A stretch of 64,000 nucleotides of DNA, from assembly GCF_042683165.1 (NCBI RefSeq), contig NZ_JBHUIZ010000003.1:868001-932000 (forward strand), written 5' to 3'. Both the position numbers and the translations under genes were made by a program. This stretch comes from Tigheibacillus halophilus. GTDB lineage: Bacteria; Bacillota; Bacilli; Bacillales; Amphibacillaceae. How positions within the stretch are numbered: position 1 is the stretch's first letter; each line of letters opens with the position of its first letter. The notes below the pieces were generated by a model. It was given only the letters and a program-made list of their open reading frames with translations, made no database searches and was not told where the DNA came from. Below are positions 1 to 8,408 of this stretch, in pieces.

Positions 1-36
1 TACATTTTTAAGTGTCATGTTTCTTACTAGTATGTT

Positions 37-65
37 TTGACAATACGCTGGAAATAGGCCATATT
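37..65 (+). promoter_or_regulatory. Candidate sigma-A promoter of mtrB
   Basis: TTGACA (37-42) is followed after 17 bases by CATATT (60-65). It lies about 130 bases before mtrB. The upstream 194 bases have stops in every forward frame, so no folE gene precedes mtrB here and a private promoter is needed. The -35 is perfect, the -10 matches four of six. Confidence 0.4.
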
Positions 66-194
66 TGATGGAGTGGACACACATTTGTACGGACTGGCGT
101 CAAGTCCCAACGTTATCATGGTGTTATTCCACCCAGTTTTAATAGAAAAAGCATTAACTTAGCATTCATTGAAATAAAAGGAGGAACTCATAAG

Positions 195-428
195 GTGAAC
201 AGCGAGGCATTCAATAAAACCGACTTTTTTGTTATTAAGGCACTGGAAGATGGGGTGAATGTGATCGGCTTAACAAGAGGCTCCGATACACGTTTTCATC
301 ATACAGAAAAGCTTGATAAAGATGAGATAATGATCGCTCAGTTTACCGAGCACACATCTGCTGTCAAAATCAGGGGCAAAGCAGTGATACAAACCAGCCA
401 TGGAGAACTATCCAATATGGAAAAGTAA
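195..428 (+). CDS. mtrB: TRAP, trp RNA-binding attenuation protein
   Basis: A 77-residue protein nearly superimposable on B. subtilis MtrB. TRAP forms an 11-subunit ring that binds tryptophan and then wraps GAG/UAG repeats in trp leader RNA. The RNA-contact triad K37/K56/R58 of B. subtilis corresponds to K39, K58 and R60 here, and the core VIKALEDGVNVIGLTRG is kept at 13-29. The GTG start at 195 follows AAAGGAGG at 177-184. In B. subtilis it is co-transcribed with folE (mtrA); here no coding sequence lies in the preceding 194 bases. hepS follows as in B. subtilis. Identification is secure; what it regulates in this genome is not visible in the window. Confidence 0.96.
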   Translation: MNSEAFNKTDFFVIKALEDGVNVIGLTRGSDTRFHHTEKLDKDEIMIAQFTEHTSAVKIRGKAVIQTSHGELSNMEK

Positions 429-451
429 ATGTCATAAGAACATTCACCTGA

Positions 452-481
452 TTATCCAACTCCTTTAGATTATGATATAAT
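452..481 (+). promoter_or_regulatory. Candidate promoter of hepS-menG-hepT
   Basis: A perfect TATAAT at 476-481 sits 18 bases after TTATCC (452-457). It overlaps the first in-frame ATG (480) of the hepS frame, which argues that translation starts downstream of it. The -35 is weak, so the call rests on the -10 and on position. Confidence 0.35.
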
Positions 482-518
482 GTCTAGAGTGCTCATAAGG
501 TATAGTCGAAAGGTTCGG

Positions 519-1259
519 GTGATTGTTTTGCATCAGATCATGTCTGAGATTGAGGAACTGAGAACACTAACAGAAAACGAAATCTATCACAAATATATGG
601 AGTATTATATAGGCAAACCCCGGATAAACACGGAAAAATTATATGTATTATACAGCATAATGCAAAACGTACCTCTTCCGGAAATGAAAAAAAAACGCAT
701 TATCGTTACTGCTTCTTTGGTACAGCTTGCTTTAGATACGCATGATCTTGTTCCTGAAGACCATAAGGCAGAGGCCGATCAAGATAGAATATATACGCAA
801 CTTTCTGTTCTTGCGGGAGATTATTACAGTGGGCTGTATTATCAATTGCTCGCAGAAATAGGCGAAATTGGTTTAATCAGTGTTTTATCTACAGCGATCA
901 GAAAAATAAACGAAGCAAAAATGAAGCTCCATTATAACGACTTCAGCAGCGAGAAAGAGCTAATCACGATCTTGAAAGAAATTAACGGCACTTTGTATGT
1001 GCATTTATCTGATTATATTGGGCCCGAACGAATCGCGGGATTTTTGAAAGAGTGGCTGTTTTTCCTTTTTTTGTCCGAGGAACAGAAACAGTATTTGCCG
1101 CTTTTTGAAAAAATAGCAGAAAACAACAAACATTTGCATCTGGATACCAAGGCAATTCGCCGGAAGAGCTTTGAAGAAGTTGTTGAATCAGCAAAACAGC
1201 TGCCGGCACCATACCAAGATTTACAAATGCATGCACGAACATTATTGAATAACCGCTAA
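519..1259 (+). CDS. hepS: Heptaprenyl diphosphate synthase component I (small subunit)
   Basis: Small subunit of the two-component synthase that makes the C35 side chain of menaquinone-7 from farnesyl and isopentenyl diphosphate; it works only with HepT, encoded two genes on. The all-helical sequence contains the family stretch ASLVQLALDTHD and, later, LAGDYYSGLYYQLL. The open frame reaches back to ATG 480, but that codon lies inside a TATAAT hexamer. GTG 519, five bases after AAAGG (509-513), is the better start; ATG 540 is another option. The order hepS-menG-hepT-ndk matches B. subtilis. The function is solid, the exact start is not. Confidence 0.88.
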   Translation: MIVLHQIMSEIEELRTLTENEIYHKYMEYYIGKPRINTEKLYVLYSIMQNVPLPEMKKKRIIVTASLVQLALDTHDLVPEDHKAEADQDRIYTQLSVLAGDYYSGLYYQLLAEIGEIGLISVLSTAIRKINEAKMKLHYNDFSSEKELITILKEINGTLYVHLSDYIGPERIAGFLKEWLFFLFLSEEQKQYLPLFEKIAENNKHLHLDTKAIRRKSFEEVVESAKQLPAPYQDLQMHARTLLNNR

Positions 1260-1285
1260 TCTCCAGTTGGAAAGGGAATGCTTTT

Positions 1286-1993
1286 ATGGAACAAACAAAG
1301 GAAGAACGTGTACATCATGTTTTTGAAAAAATATATGATAATTATGATGCCATGAATTCTGTTATCTCTTTTGAAATGCACAAATCATGGCGCAAGGATG
1401 TCATGGAACGCATGCATGTGCAAGAAGGAGCTGCCGCCTTGGACGTATGTTGCGGTACAGGAGACTGGTCCATTTCACTGGCACAAGCTGTAGGGGATAA
1501 TGGAAAGGTGTGCGGACTGGATTTCAGTGACAATATGCTGTCAGTAGCCGAACAAAAAAAACAGCAGCTTCAGTTGGACAATCTCACCTTTATACATGGC
1601 AATGCAATGAAACTCCCTTTTGAAGACAATACCTTTGACTATGTGACGATTGGATTTGGTTTGCGAAATGTGCCGGATTATTTGACTGTACTAAAAGAAA
1701 TGTGCCGGGTGGTCAAGCCAGGCGGCCTTGCAGTCTGTTTGGAAACATCACAGCCGACGCTTCCAGTGTACCGTCAGGGCTATTACTTTTATTTTCGTTA
1801 TATCATGCCTTTATTTGGTAAGTTTTTCGTGAAAAGCTATAAGGAATATGCATGGCTTCACGAATCCGCGAAAAATTTCCCTGACAAAAACAAATTGACC
1901 CAGATGTTCTTCGATGCAGGTTTTTCATTTGTGGATGTGAAGAGCTATACCGGCGGTGTGGCTGCAATGCATATGGGACATAAATCAATATAG
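1286..1993 (+). CDS. menG: Demethylmenaquinone methyltransferase
   Basis: SAM-dependent C-methyltransferase (UbiE/MenG family, 235 residues) that converts demethylmenaquinone to menaquinone, the last step of quinone synthesis. The family signature starting YDAMNSVIS is at 20-36, SAM motif I LDVCCGTGDWS at 52-62 and FGLRNVPDYL near 130. Starts at ATG 1286 behind GAAAGGGA. It lies between the two subunits of heptaprenyl diphosphate synthase, so side-chain synthesis and ring methylation are coupled in one operon. The product is used by the qcrABC complex and the nitrate reductase found later in this window. Confidence 0.95.
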   Translation: MEQTKEERVHHVFEKIYDNYDAMNSVISFEMHKSWRKDVMERMHVQEGAAALDVCCGTGDWSISLAQAVGDNGKVCGLDFSDNMLSVAEQKKQQLQLDNLTFIHGNAMKLPFEDNTFDYVTIGFGLRNVPDYLTVLKEMCRVVKPGGLAVCLETSQPTLPVYRQGYYFYFRYIMPLFGKFFVKSYKEYAWLHESAKNFPDKNKLTQMFFDAGFSFVDVKSYTGGVAAMHMGHKSI

Positions 1994-2024
1994 ACTTTTC
2001 TATAATCGGTAAAAGGTGAAAACC

Positions 2025-2996
2025 ATGAAATTAGCTAAAACTTACAGTTATTTAAAAAAAGATCTGGAAAAAATTGAAACCACACTTGATGAAATCATAC
2101 AAGCGGATCATCACATCCTGAATAGTGCTTCGAAACATTTACTCAAGGCTGGCGGAAAGAGAATCCGGCCACTATTCGTGCTGCTATCGGGGCAATTCAA
2201 CCAAGCTGATAAAGAGCAGATTAAAACCATAGCGGTTTCTTTAGAACTGATTCACATGGCTACGCTTGTACACGATGATGTGATTGATAATGCCGCTATC
2301 AGAAGGGGCAAGCCCACGATCAAAAAACAATACGGTAACCGGGTCGCTATGTATACTGGTGACTATATGCTGGCACTGGCTTTGGAGAATATAACCAAAA
2401 TCGATAATCCGCACATTCATCAAACATTGTCGAACGCCTTGGTAGAAGTCTGTATCGGTGAGATTGAGCAGATGAGATATAAATACATATGGAATCAAAA
2501 TTTGCGAACGTATTTACGACGTATTAAAAGAAAAACCGCTTTACTGATTGCTACAAGCTGCAAACTCGGTGCACTGGCAGCAAACCTGTCAACGGCAGAA
2601 GTCAATAGACTTTATAAATATGGTTATTATATCGGAATGTCTTACCAAATCATAGACGATATACTCGATTTCACCTCAAATGCCAAAGAATTGGGCAAAC
2701 CTGCTGGAAACGATTTATTACAGGGGAATGTAACTTTGCCGGTGCTGTTCGCTATGCAGGACAATCAATTCAAAAAGAAATTGCAGCGCGTATTTTCAGA
2801 TGGGCAAACATCGTCGGAGAAGGAATTTGCAGGGGTGATTGCAGACATCAAGAAATTGGGAGCAATTGAAGCATCGTTTCGTATCAGCAACCTTTATCTT
2901 CAAAAAGGACTCAAATCACTATCTGCACTTCCTGATAGTCAATCGAAAAGGACTTTGGAAACTATTGCCCGTTATATAGGCAAACGGCGTTCATAA
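2025..2996 (+). CDS. hepT: Heptaprenyl diphosphate synthase component II
   Basis: Catalytic subunit of heptaprenyl diphosphate synthase, a trans-prenyltransferase. Both aspartate-rich motifs are present: DDVID at 84-88 and DDILD at 211-215, with GGKRIRP (43-49) binding the allylic diphosphate. The frame opens with GTG at 2016, but AAAAGG (2011-2016) is best spaced for ATG 2025, giving 323 residues. It follows menG by about 30 bases. The sequence aligns along its whole length with B. subtilis HepT, including the C-terminal AIARYIGKR-type ending. Confidence 0.95.
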   Translation: MKLAKTYSYLKKDLEKIETTLDEIIQADHHILNSASKHLLKAGGKRIRPLFVLLSGQFNQADKEQIKTIAVSLELIHMATLVHDDVIDNAAIRRGKPTIKKQYGNRVAMYTGDYMLALALENITKIDNPHIHQTLSNALVEVCIGEIEQMRYKYIWNQNLRTYLRRIKRKTALLIATSCKLGALAANLSTAEVNRLYKYGYYIGMSYQIIDDILDFTSNAKELGKPAGNDLLQGNVTLPVLFAMQDNQFKKKLQRVFSDGQTSSEKEFAGVIADIKKLGAIEASFRISNLYLQKGLKSLSALPDSQSKRTLETIARYIGKRRS

Positions 2997-3000
2997 GTTA

Positions 3001-3029
3001 TTGTCATATTCTTGAAAATCTGATAGAAT
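3001..3029 (+). promoter_or_regulatory. Sigma-A promoter of ndk
   Basis: TTGTCA (3001-3006), a 17-base spacer and TAGAAT (3024-3029), with an extended -10 TG two bases before the hexamer. It sits 45 bases before the ndk start and just after the hepT stop. One of the clearest promoters in the window. Confidence 0.68.
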
Positions 3030-3073
3030 TTTAACGGTTGAGTAAGTATTCATGACAAATGAGAGGTGCAAAC

Positions 3074-3520
3074 ATGGAAAAGACATTTTTGATGGTTAAG
3101 CCCGACGGTGTACAGCGCAATTTGATTGGAGAAATTGTACATCGTTTCGAGAAAAAAGGCTTCAAACTTTGTGCGGCAAAGCTGATGCAAATTTCAGATG
3201 AACTAGCAAAACAACACTACGCTGAACATAAAGAACGTCCATTCTTTGGCGAGTTGGTCCAATTTATCACGTCTGGTCCAGTTTTTGCAATGGTCTATGA
3301 AGGGGAAAATGTGATAAAAACAGCCCGTGAAATGATGGGTAAAACAAATCCGGCAGAGGCCGCTCCTGGAACTATCCGTGGCGACTATGGTATAACAGTG
3401 GGGAAAAATATCATCCATGGTTCCGATTCACCAGAAAGTGCCGAGAGAGAAATCAACTTGTTTTTCAGTGAAAGCGAAATCCTTTCATATACAAAACAAG
3501 ATAATGACTGGATTTACTGA
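3074..3520 (+). CDS. ndk: Nucleoside diphosphate kinase
   Basis: A 148-residue kinase that moves the gamma phosphate from ATP to other nucleoside diphosphates through a phosphohistidine. The catalytic His is H115 in NIIHGSDSPE (112-121), and the N-terminal MVKPDGVQRNLIG (7-19) is typical. The frame extends back to ATG 3059, but the strong GAGAGGTG site favours ATG 3074, which gives the exact length of the family. It has its own promoter and is closed by a terminator, so it is at least partly expressed alone. Confidence 0.96.
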   Translation: MEKTFLMVKPDGVQRNLIGEIVHRFEKKGFKLCAAKLMQISDELAKQHYAEHKERPFFGELVQFITSGPVFAMVYEGENVIKTAREMMGKTNPAEAAPGTIRGDYGITVGKNIIHGSDSPESAEREINLFFSESEILSYTKQDNDWIY

Positions 3521-3543
3521 TTCTCTCCATCAAGAGACCGTCC

Positions 3544-3586
3544 ATACAGCCGCGTTTGGTCCCAAGCTAAACGTGGCTGTATTTTG
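3544..3586 (+). terminator. Terminator after ndk
   Basis: A 14-base stem (3544-3557 with 3569-3582, one G-U pair) with an 11-base loop, followed by a short T-rich run. It lies between the ndk stop and cheR. Confidence 0.75.
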
Positions 3587-3619
3587 TTAGAATGTCTTTG
3601 GAAAAGAGATGATTAGATA

Positions 3620-4396
3620 ATGATTGATGACTACGCTGCGTTTACATACTTGATCAAAAAGAAATTGAACATCGACCTTTCATTATATAAAGAAAAACAG
3701 ATGAGACGAAGACTCACTTCATTACGGGATAAGCAGGGTTTTATGGACTTCAGCTCTTTTTTTAAAGGTATGGAAGAGGATGATAGTTTATTGGCTGAAT
3801 TCACTGACCGAATCACCATCAATGTGTCGGAATTTTTCCGTAATCCGCAACGATGGGAGATCTTAAGAGAACGTATCATACCACGTCTAATTTCAGAAAG
3901 AAAACAGTTATCAATTTGGAGTGCTGCTTGTTCGACGGGGGAGGAACCATATAGTCTGGCAATAACGATGAAGCATTTTTTCCCCCATATACCATTTACT
4001 ATTCATGCCACGGATATGGATGAAAATGTGCTGCAAATCGCTAAGCTTGGCACATATAAACAACAAGCATTGAAAGAAATGCCGAAAGAGCTGATTCATC
4101 GATATTTCACATTCGAAAATGGCATTTACACTATCGACCCAGCTTTAAAATCGAACATTACATACCATAAACATAACCTGTTAGCAGATACATATCCAAA
4201 ACATGTAGATTTGCTTGTCTGCCGTAATGTTTTAATCTATTTTACCGAAGAAGCTAAACAAAATATTTATCGTAAATTTAGTGAAGCTTTAACAGTGGGG
4301 GGGATATTGTTTGTAGGCAGTACAGAACAGATTTTTCACCCGGACGAACATCATTTTTCTTTAGCCGATACTTTTTTTTATAGGAAAGCAAAATAA
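3620..4396 (+). CDS. cheR: Chemotaxis protein methyltransferase CheR
   Basis: Methylates glutamates on chemoreceptors using SAM, setting the adapted signalling state; the partner esterase is CheB, not in this window. The 258-residue protein has the N-terminal helical CheR domain (1-70), TDRITINVSEFFRN at 62-75, SAM motif ACSTGEEPYS at 103-112, and the acidic DMDENV near 132. cheR lies between ndk and the aro genes in B. subtilis too. Starts at ATG 3620. A perfect hairpin terminator follows directly. Its presence implies that the organism is motile. Confidence 0.94.
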   Translation: MIDDYAAFTYLIKKKLNIDLSLYKEKQMRRRLTSLRDKQGFMDFSSFFKGMEEDDSLLAEFTDRITINVSEFFRNPQRWEILRERIIPRLISERKQLSIWSAACSTGEEPYSLAITMKHFFPHIPFTIHATDMDENVLQIAKLGTYKQQALKEMPKELIHRYFTFENGIYTIDPALKSNITYHKHNLLADTYPKHVDLLVCRNVLIYFTEEAKQNIYRKFSEALTVGGILFVGSTEQIFHPDEHHFSLADTFFYRKAK

Positions 4397-4402
4397 CTTT
4401 TT

Positions 4403-4430
4403 CTCTTATCGTCGCAGATAAGAGTTTTTT
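4403..4430 (+). terminator. Terminator after cheR
   Basis: Perfect 8-base stem CTCTTATC/GATAAGAG with a 6-base loop, followed by six T residues. It starts seven bases after the cheR stop. Confidence 0.85.
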
Positions 4431-4623
4431 AATTGGTTATCAGAATGACAGCGTGATGTGTCGAGGTAGTTACAACACTAACCTAGTGCAGTATAGCTTT
4501 CTTATTCATCGACGAGAAAGGATTATAAATTTACTGCGTCTGGAAAATTCTACTAAATTGAGGCATTCCAATCTTTGAGACAAATCAAGTTTTTTTAAAA
4601 AATCTACGTTTTAGGTGGATAGA

Positions 4624-4654
4624 TTAACAAAAATATTTTAATATGTGATATATT
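4624..4654 (+). promoter_or_regulatory. Candidate promoter of the aroC operon
   Basis: TTAACA (4624-4629) and an extended -10, TG-A-TATATT (4646-4654), with a 19-base spacer, 33 bases before aroC. The spacer is long, but the extended -10 may compensate. The rest of the 256-base gap after cheR shows no coding sequence and no recognisable T-box or other riboswitch. Confidence 0.4.
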
Positions 4655-4686
4655 AGGTAAAATCATGATGAAGGAGTTGGGATAAA

Positions 4687-5853
4687 ATGCGTTACCTTAC
4701 AGCAGGGGAATCCCATGGCAAGCAATTGACAACCATTATTGAGGGTGTGCCGGCCAGAATGCCTATCACACCTGATGATATCAATGAATCGCTGTTGCGC
4801 AGGCAAAAAGGGCATGGTCGCGGGAAAAGAATGCAAATAGAAAAAGATCTTGTGGATATTACGAGTGGTGTGCGCCATGGTTATACACTCGGTTCGCCAA
4901 TTTCACTCGTTATACATAATGATGATTTTAAACATTGGACTGACATCATGGGAGAAGAGGCTCCTGAAGAAGATAAGAAAATCAGAAGGATTGTTACCAA
5001 ACCTCGCCCGGGTCACGCTGATCTCAACGGAGCTCTTAAATACGGACACCGCGATATGCGTAATGTACTGGAGCGCTCATCTGCGAGAGAAACTGCAGCG
5101 CGGGTTGCTGCAGGTGCAGTTGCCAAAATTATGCTTAAGCAGCTGGGAATAGAGGTTTGCGGGTATGTGAGGGAAATCGCAGGTATTATTGCTGATGATT
5201 CAATAAACTTACCGATTAAAGAAATGCAAGAAGTTTCAGAGCAGTCTCCCGTCAGAGTCTTAGACAAAAAAATTGAACAGCAAATGATGGATGCGATTGA
5301 TAAAGCAAAAAAAGATGGTGATTCCATCGGAGGGGTCACAGAAGTATATGTTACCGGGATGCCTGCTGGAATCGGGTCTTATGTACAATATGACCGTAAG
5401 CTGGATGGACGCCTCGCAGGAAGCGTCATGAGCATTAATGCATACAAAGGCGTCGAAATCGGAATCGGTTTTGAAGCAGCTCGGAAGAACGGCAGTGAAG
5501 TACACGATGAAATCGCTTGGGAAGAGAAAAAGGGGTACTACCGTAAATCCAATCGTCTTGGAGGATTTGAAGGTGGGATGACCAACGGCATGCCACTCAT
5601 CATTAAGGGGGTCATGAAGCCGATACCTACCCTTTACAAACCATTAAAGAGTGTTGATATCGATACAAAAGAACCCTTCACCGCCAGCGTGGAACGTTCT
5701 GATTCATGTGCAGTTCCAGCTGCAGCAGTCGTGATGGAACATGTCGTGGCATTTGAATTGGCCAATGCCTTGACAGAAACGTTTACCAGTGATCAATTTC
5801 CGAAATTACAACAGGAACTGGAGCGTTACCGGGAAGAAATCAGGTGTTTTTAA
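4687..5853 (+). CDS. aroC: Chorismate synthase
   Basis: Final enzyme of the shikimate pathway: converts 5-enolpyruvylshikimate 3-phosphate to chorismate with reduced FMN. The 388-residue protein starts MRYLTAGESHGKQL, holds HGRGKRMQIEKD near 40-50 and the signature LERSSARETAARVA near 124-137, and ends in the usual EEI tail. Starts at ATG 4687 behind GAAGGAG. First gene of a tight run aroC-aroB-aroH-hisC-tyrA-aroA, the B. subtilis aromatic supraoperon in which this gene is called aroF. Confidence 0.96.
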   Translation: MRYLTAGESHGKQLTTIIEGVPARMPITPDDINESLLRRQKGHGRGKRMQIEKDLVDITSGVRHGYTLGSPISLVIHNDDFKHWTDIMGEEAPEEDKKIRRIVTKPRPGHADLNGALKYGHRDMRNVLERSSARETAARVAAGAVAKIMLKQLGIEVCGYVREIAGIIADDSINLPIKEMQEVSEQSPVRVLDKKIEQQMMDAIDKAKKDGDSIGGVTEVYVTGMPAGIGSYVQYDRKLDGRLAGSVMSINAYKGVEIGIGFEAARKNGSEVHDEIAWEEKKGYYRKSNRLGGFEGGMTNGMPLIIKGVMKPIPTLYKPLKSVDIDTKEPFTASVERSDSCAVPAAAVVMEHVVAFELANALTETFTSDQFPKLQQELERYREEIRCF

Positions 5854-6927
5854 GTGTTGACCATTCAAGTGAAATCGTCGAAGAATGAGTACCCGATTCA
5901 TATCGGAAAAGCCCTGTTAAAACATTTGGATGAATTAATCCCTTCTCATTATACGTCTGTATTCATCGTAGCAGATCAAACTGTCGCTAGCTTATATCTC
6001 AATCAAGTAATCAGCGGAATAAACCGCAAGAATGTCCATACGACAGTCATAGCTTCTGGAGAGACAAGCAAGAGTATTCATACATTTTACAACTTGCATA
6101 CGGAGGCAATTAAAGCAGGACTTGACCGCAAATCTCTTATTATCGCTTTAGGCGGCGGGATGGTAGGGGACTTGGCAGGTTTTGTCGCTTCCACATTCAT
6201 GCGGGGAATAGACTTCGTTCAACTGCCGACCACTATTTTAGCACATGATAGCAGTGTTGGGGGAAAAGTGGCAATCAATCATGAAGCAGGAAAAAATCTG
6301 ATTGGAAATTTCCATTCTCCAGCAATGGTCATTTACGATGTTGCAACATTGCAAAGCCTGCCCGAAAAGGAAATCCGTTCTGGGTTCGCCGAACTGATGA
6401 AGGAGGCGATGATTGCGAATAACGGGTTTTATGATCAGCTGCTTTCTACAAAGCTACACAAACTTGATTATAGTTTCCTCACAGATTTCCTTACGGAGGG
6501 AATGCGGATCAAAGCGAAAATTGTGGAACAAGATGAAAAGGAAAATGGCGCTCGGAAGTTTTTAAATTTCGGGCACACTTTGGGACATGCACTGGAAGCC
6601 GAACTTGGTTATGGAAAAATGACCCACGGAGAAGCGGTAGCGAATGGAATGTTGTTTGCAGCAACGGTGAGTGAGCGACTGTACGGATGCGATCTGCGAT
6701 TCAAGGAGTTATTGGGGTGGATGAGACAAAATGATTATCCAATTCTGCACGAAAATATGGATTGTGATAGTCTCTTGCTCCGAATGAAAACTGATAAAAA
6801 AAATATCTCTGGTCATGTACAGATGGTGCTGCTCAAAAAAATTGGCTGTCCTGTGACGAGGGAACTGGAGGATCATATACTCTTGGCGTATTTGAAAGAA
6901 TTTTTGGGGGAGATGAGTCAGAGATGA
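5854..6927 (+). CDS. aroB: 3-dehydroquinate synthase
   Basis: Second step of the shikimate pathway: closes DAHP to 3-dehydroquinate, NAD- and metal-dependent. Contains the NAD-binding GGGMVGDLAGFVAST near 100, KNLIGNFH near 148, and the metal-site stretches NFGHTLGHALE and MTHGEAVANG near 238-265. The GTG start at 5854 follows the aroC stop with no gap, and the gene ends in a 4-base ATGA overlap with aroH, so translation is probably coupled along the operon. 357 residues, normal length. Confidence 0.95.
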   Translation: MLTIQVKSSKNEYPIHIGKALLKHLDELIPSHYTSVFIVADQTVASLYLNQVISGINRKNVHTTVIASGETSKSIHTFYNLHTEAIKAGLDRKSLIIALGGGMVGDLAGFVASTFMRGIDFVQLPTTILAHDSSVGGKVAINHEAGKNLIGNFHSPAMVIYDVATLQSLPEKEIRSGFAELMKEAMIANNGFYDQLLSTKLHKLDYSFLTDFLTEGMRIKAKIVEQDEKENGARKFLNFGHTLGHALEAELGYGKMTHGEAVANGMLFAATVSERLYGCDLRFKELLGWMRQNDYPILHENMDCDSLLLRMKTDKKNISGHVQMVLLKKIGCPVTRELEDHILLAYLKEFLGEMSQR

Positions 6928-7298
6928 CACGTGGAATTAGAGGTGCGACAACTGTCAATAAGAACAATTATACGGAAATAATCTTTCATACCAAGGAATT
7001 GCTCAGAGAAATGACAATAAAAAATAATGTATCGCCCGAAGATATTTCTCATATGTTCATCTCGGCGACCAATGACATTACTGCAGCATTCCCGGCTAAA
7101 GCAGCCAGGGAGTTTCCGGGGTGGGGCCACGTTCCTGTAATGTGTATGCGTGAAATGGAAGTTCCCGGAAGTCTAGAAAAATGTATTCGAATCATGATGG
7201 TGGTAAACACTGAAAAGCCACAGACAGAAATGAACCATATTTTTCACCGTGATGCGAAAGAACTGCGTCCTGATTTGATTGCAGAGAAAGAGAGATGA
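6924..7298 (+). CDS. aroH: Chorismate mutase, AroH type
   Basis: Monofunctional trimeric chorismate mutase (124 residues), making prephenate from chorismate for phenylalanine and tyrosine. It begins TRGIRGATTV, which carries the active-site arginine of the AroH fold, and has FPAKAAREFPGWGHVPVMCMREM near 51-73. ATGA overlaps tie it to aroB upstream (6924-6927) and to hisC downstream (7295-7298). In B. subtilis the six trp genes stand between aroH and hisC; here nothing does. Confidence 0.95.
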   Translation: MTRGIRGATTVNKNNYTEIIFHTKELLREMTIKNNVSPEDISHMFISATNDITAAFPAKAAREFPGWGHVPVMCMREMEVPGSLEKCIRIMMVVNTEKPQTEMNHIFHRDAKELRPDLIAEKER

Positions 7299-8401
7299 CC
7301 TTTTTCATGGAAAAACAAAAAATTATCGACAGTTTAAAACCGTATAAACAAGGAATGCAGATAAATGAAGTAAAACAAAAATATAATCTGGACAACATCG
7401 TAAAACTTGCCTCCAATGAGAACCCCTATGGTTTTTCATCGCTGGCAAAAGATGCGATCGTTTCTTCAATCAACGATATGGAATTGTATCCTGACGGTTA
7501 TGCTGGCGCATTAAGGAGTGCTGTCGCAGAAAAAATTGGAGTCCATGAAAATCAACTTGTATTTGGGAGTGGCTCTGATGACTTGATCGGTCTGATTTGC
7601 CGCACTTACTTATATCCAGGTGCAAACACTATTATGGCTGCGCCGACTTTTGGTCAATATCGGCAAAATGTTCTTGTGGAAGGAGCAAAGCCTAAGGAGA
7701 TACCACTTGCTGGCGGGTCTCACGATCTTAAGAAAATGGAACAGGTAATCGATGAAAATACAGAAATCATTTGGCTTTGTTCTCCTAATAATCCAACAGG
7801 GTGTGCCATTGAGAAACAAACACTGTATGACTTCCTTGCAACCATACCGAGTAATATCACAATCGTTTTGGACGAGGCATACTATGAATTTATGGACGAA
7901 GAAGATAAGCCTCATGTAGAACAAAAGCTGGGTTCATTTTCGAATGTAATTGTTTTACGCACTTTTTCAAAAGCATATGGGTTGGCTGGACTAAGAATTG
8001 GTTACGCTGTTTGCAGCAAGGAAAACAGCAACAAATTGAATGCGGTCAGGGCCGCCTTCAATACTTCTGCATTGGCGCAAAGGGCTGCTCTTGCAGCATT
8101 GAAGGATGATGCATTTCTTCAAGCTACAATCAAGAGCAATCAAAGTGTCAGGGATTCCTTCCAGGATTTTCTTGACCAGCTTGGCTGGAGATACGAGCGA
8201 TCACAAACTAATTTCCTGCTTGTTCACACACCGACAAGTGGAGATGAGCTGTTTGAATATTTATTGCGTAAGGGATTTATCGTTCGGTCAGGGGAAGCGT
8301 TGGGTTGCCCCAATACAGTAAGAATAACGATTGGTAAGCAGGAAGACATGGATGAACTGCAAAAATATCTGAAACAATTCAACCAGGAAGTGAAAGGGTA
8401 G
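7295..8401 (+). CDS. hisC: Histidinol-phosphate / aromatic aminotransferase
   Basis: PLP-dependent class II-fold aminotransferase of 368 residues. In Bacillus, HisC serves both histidine synthesis and the last transamination to phenylalanine and tyrosine, which explains its place among aro genes. SNENPYG (about 40) and RTFSKAYGLAGLRIGY (about 216-231, with the PLP lysine) are the diagnostic stretches. ATG 7295 overlaps the aroH stop; a second in-frame ATG at 7307 is a possible start. Confidence 0.94.
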   Translation: MTFFMEKQKIIDSLKPYKQGMQINEVKQKYNLDNIVKLASNENPYGFSSLAKDAIVSSINDMELYPDGYAGALRSAVAEKIGVHENQLVFGSGSDDLIGLICRTYLYPGANTIMAAPTFGQYRQNVLVEGAKPKEIPLAGGSHDLKKMEQVIDENTEIIWLCSPNNPTGCAIEKQTLYDFLATIPSNITIVLDEAYYEFMDEEDKPHVEQKLGSFSNVIVLRTFSKAYGLAGLRIGYAVCSKENSNKLNAVRAAFNTSALAQRAALAALKDDAFLQATIKSNQSVRDSFQDFLDQLGWRYERSQTNFLLVHTPTSGDELFEYLLRKGFIVRSGEALGCPNTVRITIGKQEDMDELQKYLKQFNQEVKG

Positions 8402-8408
8402 ACGTCTT

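Noticed and set aside
4431..4623. Possible T-box or TRAP-binding leader before aroC
   Set aside because: No T-box sequence or specifier stem and no regular GAG/UAG repeat series could be found.
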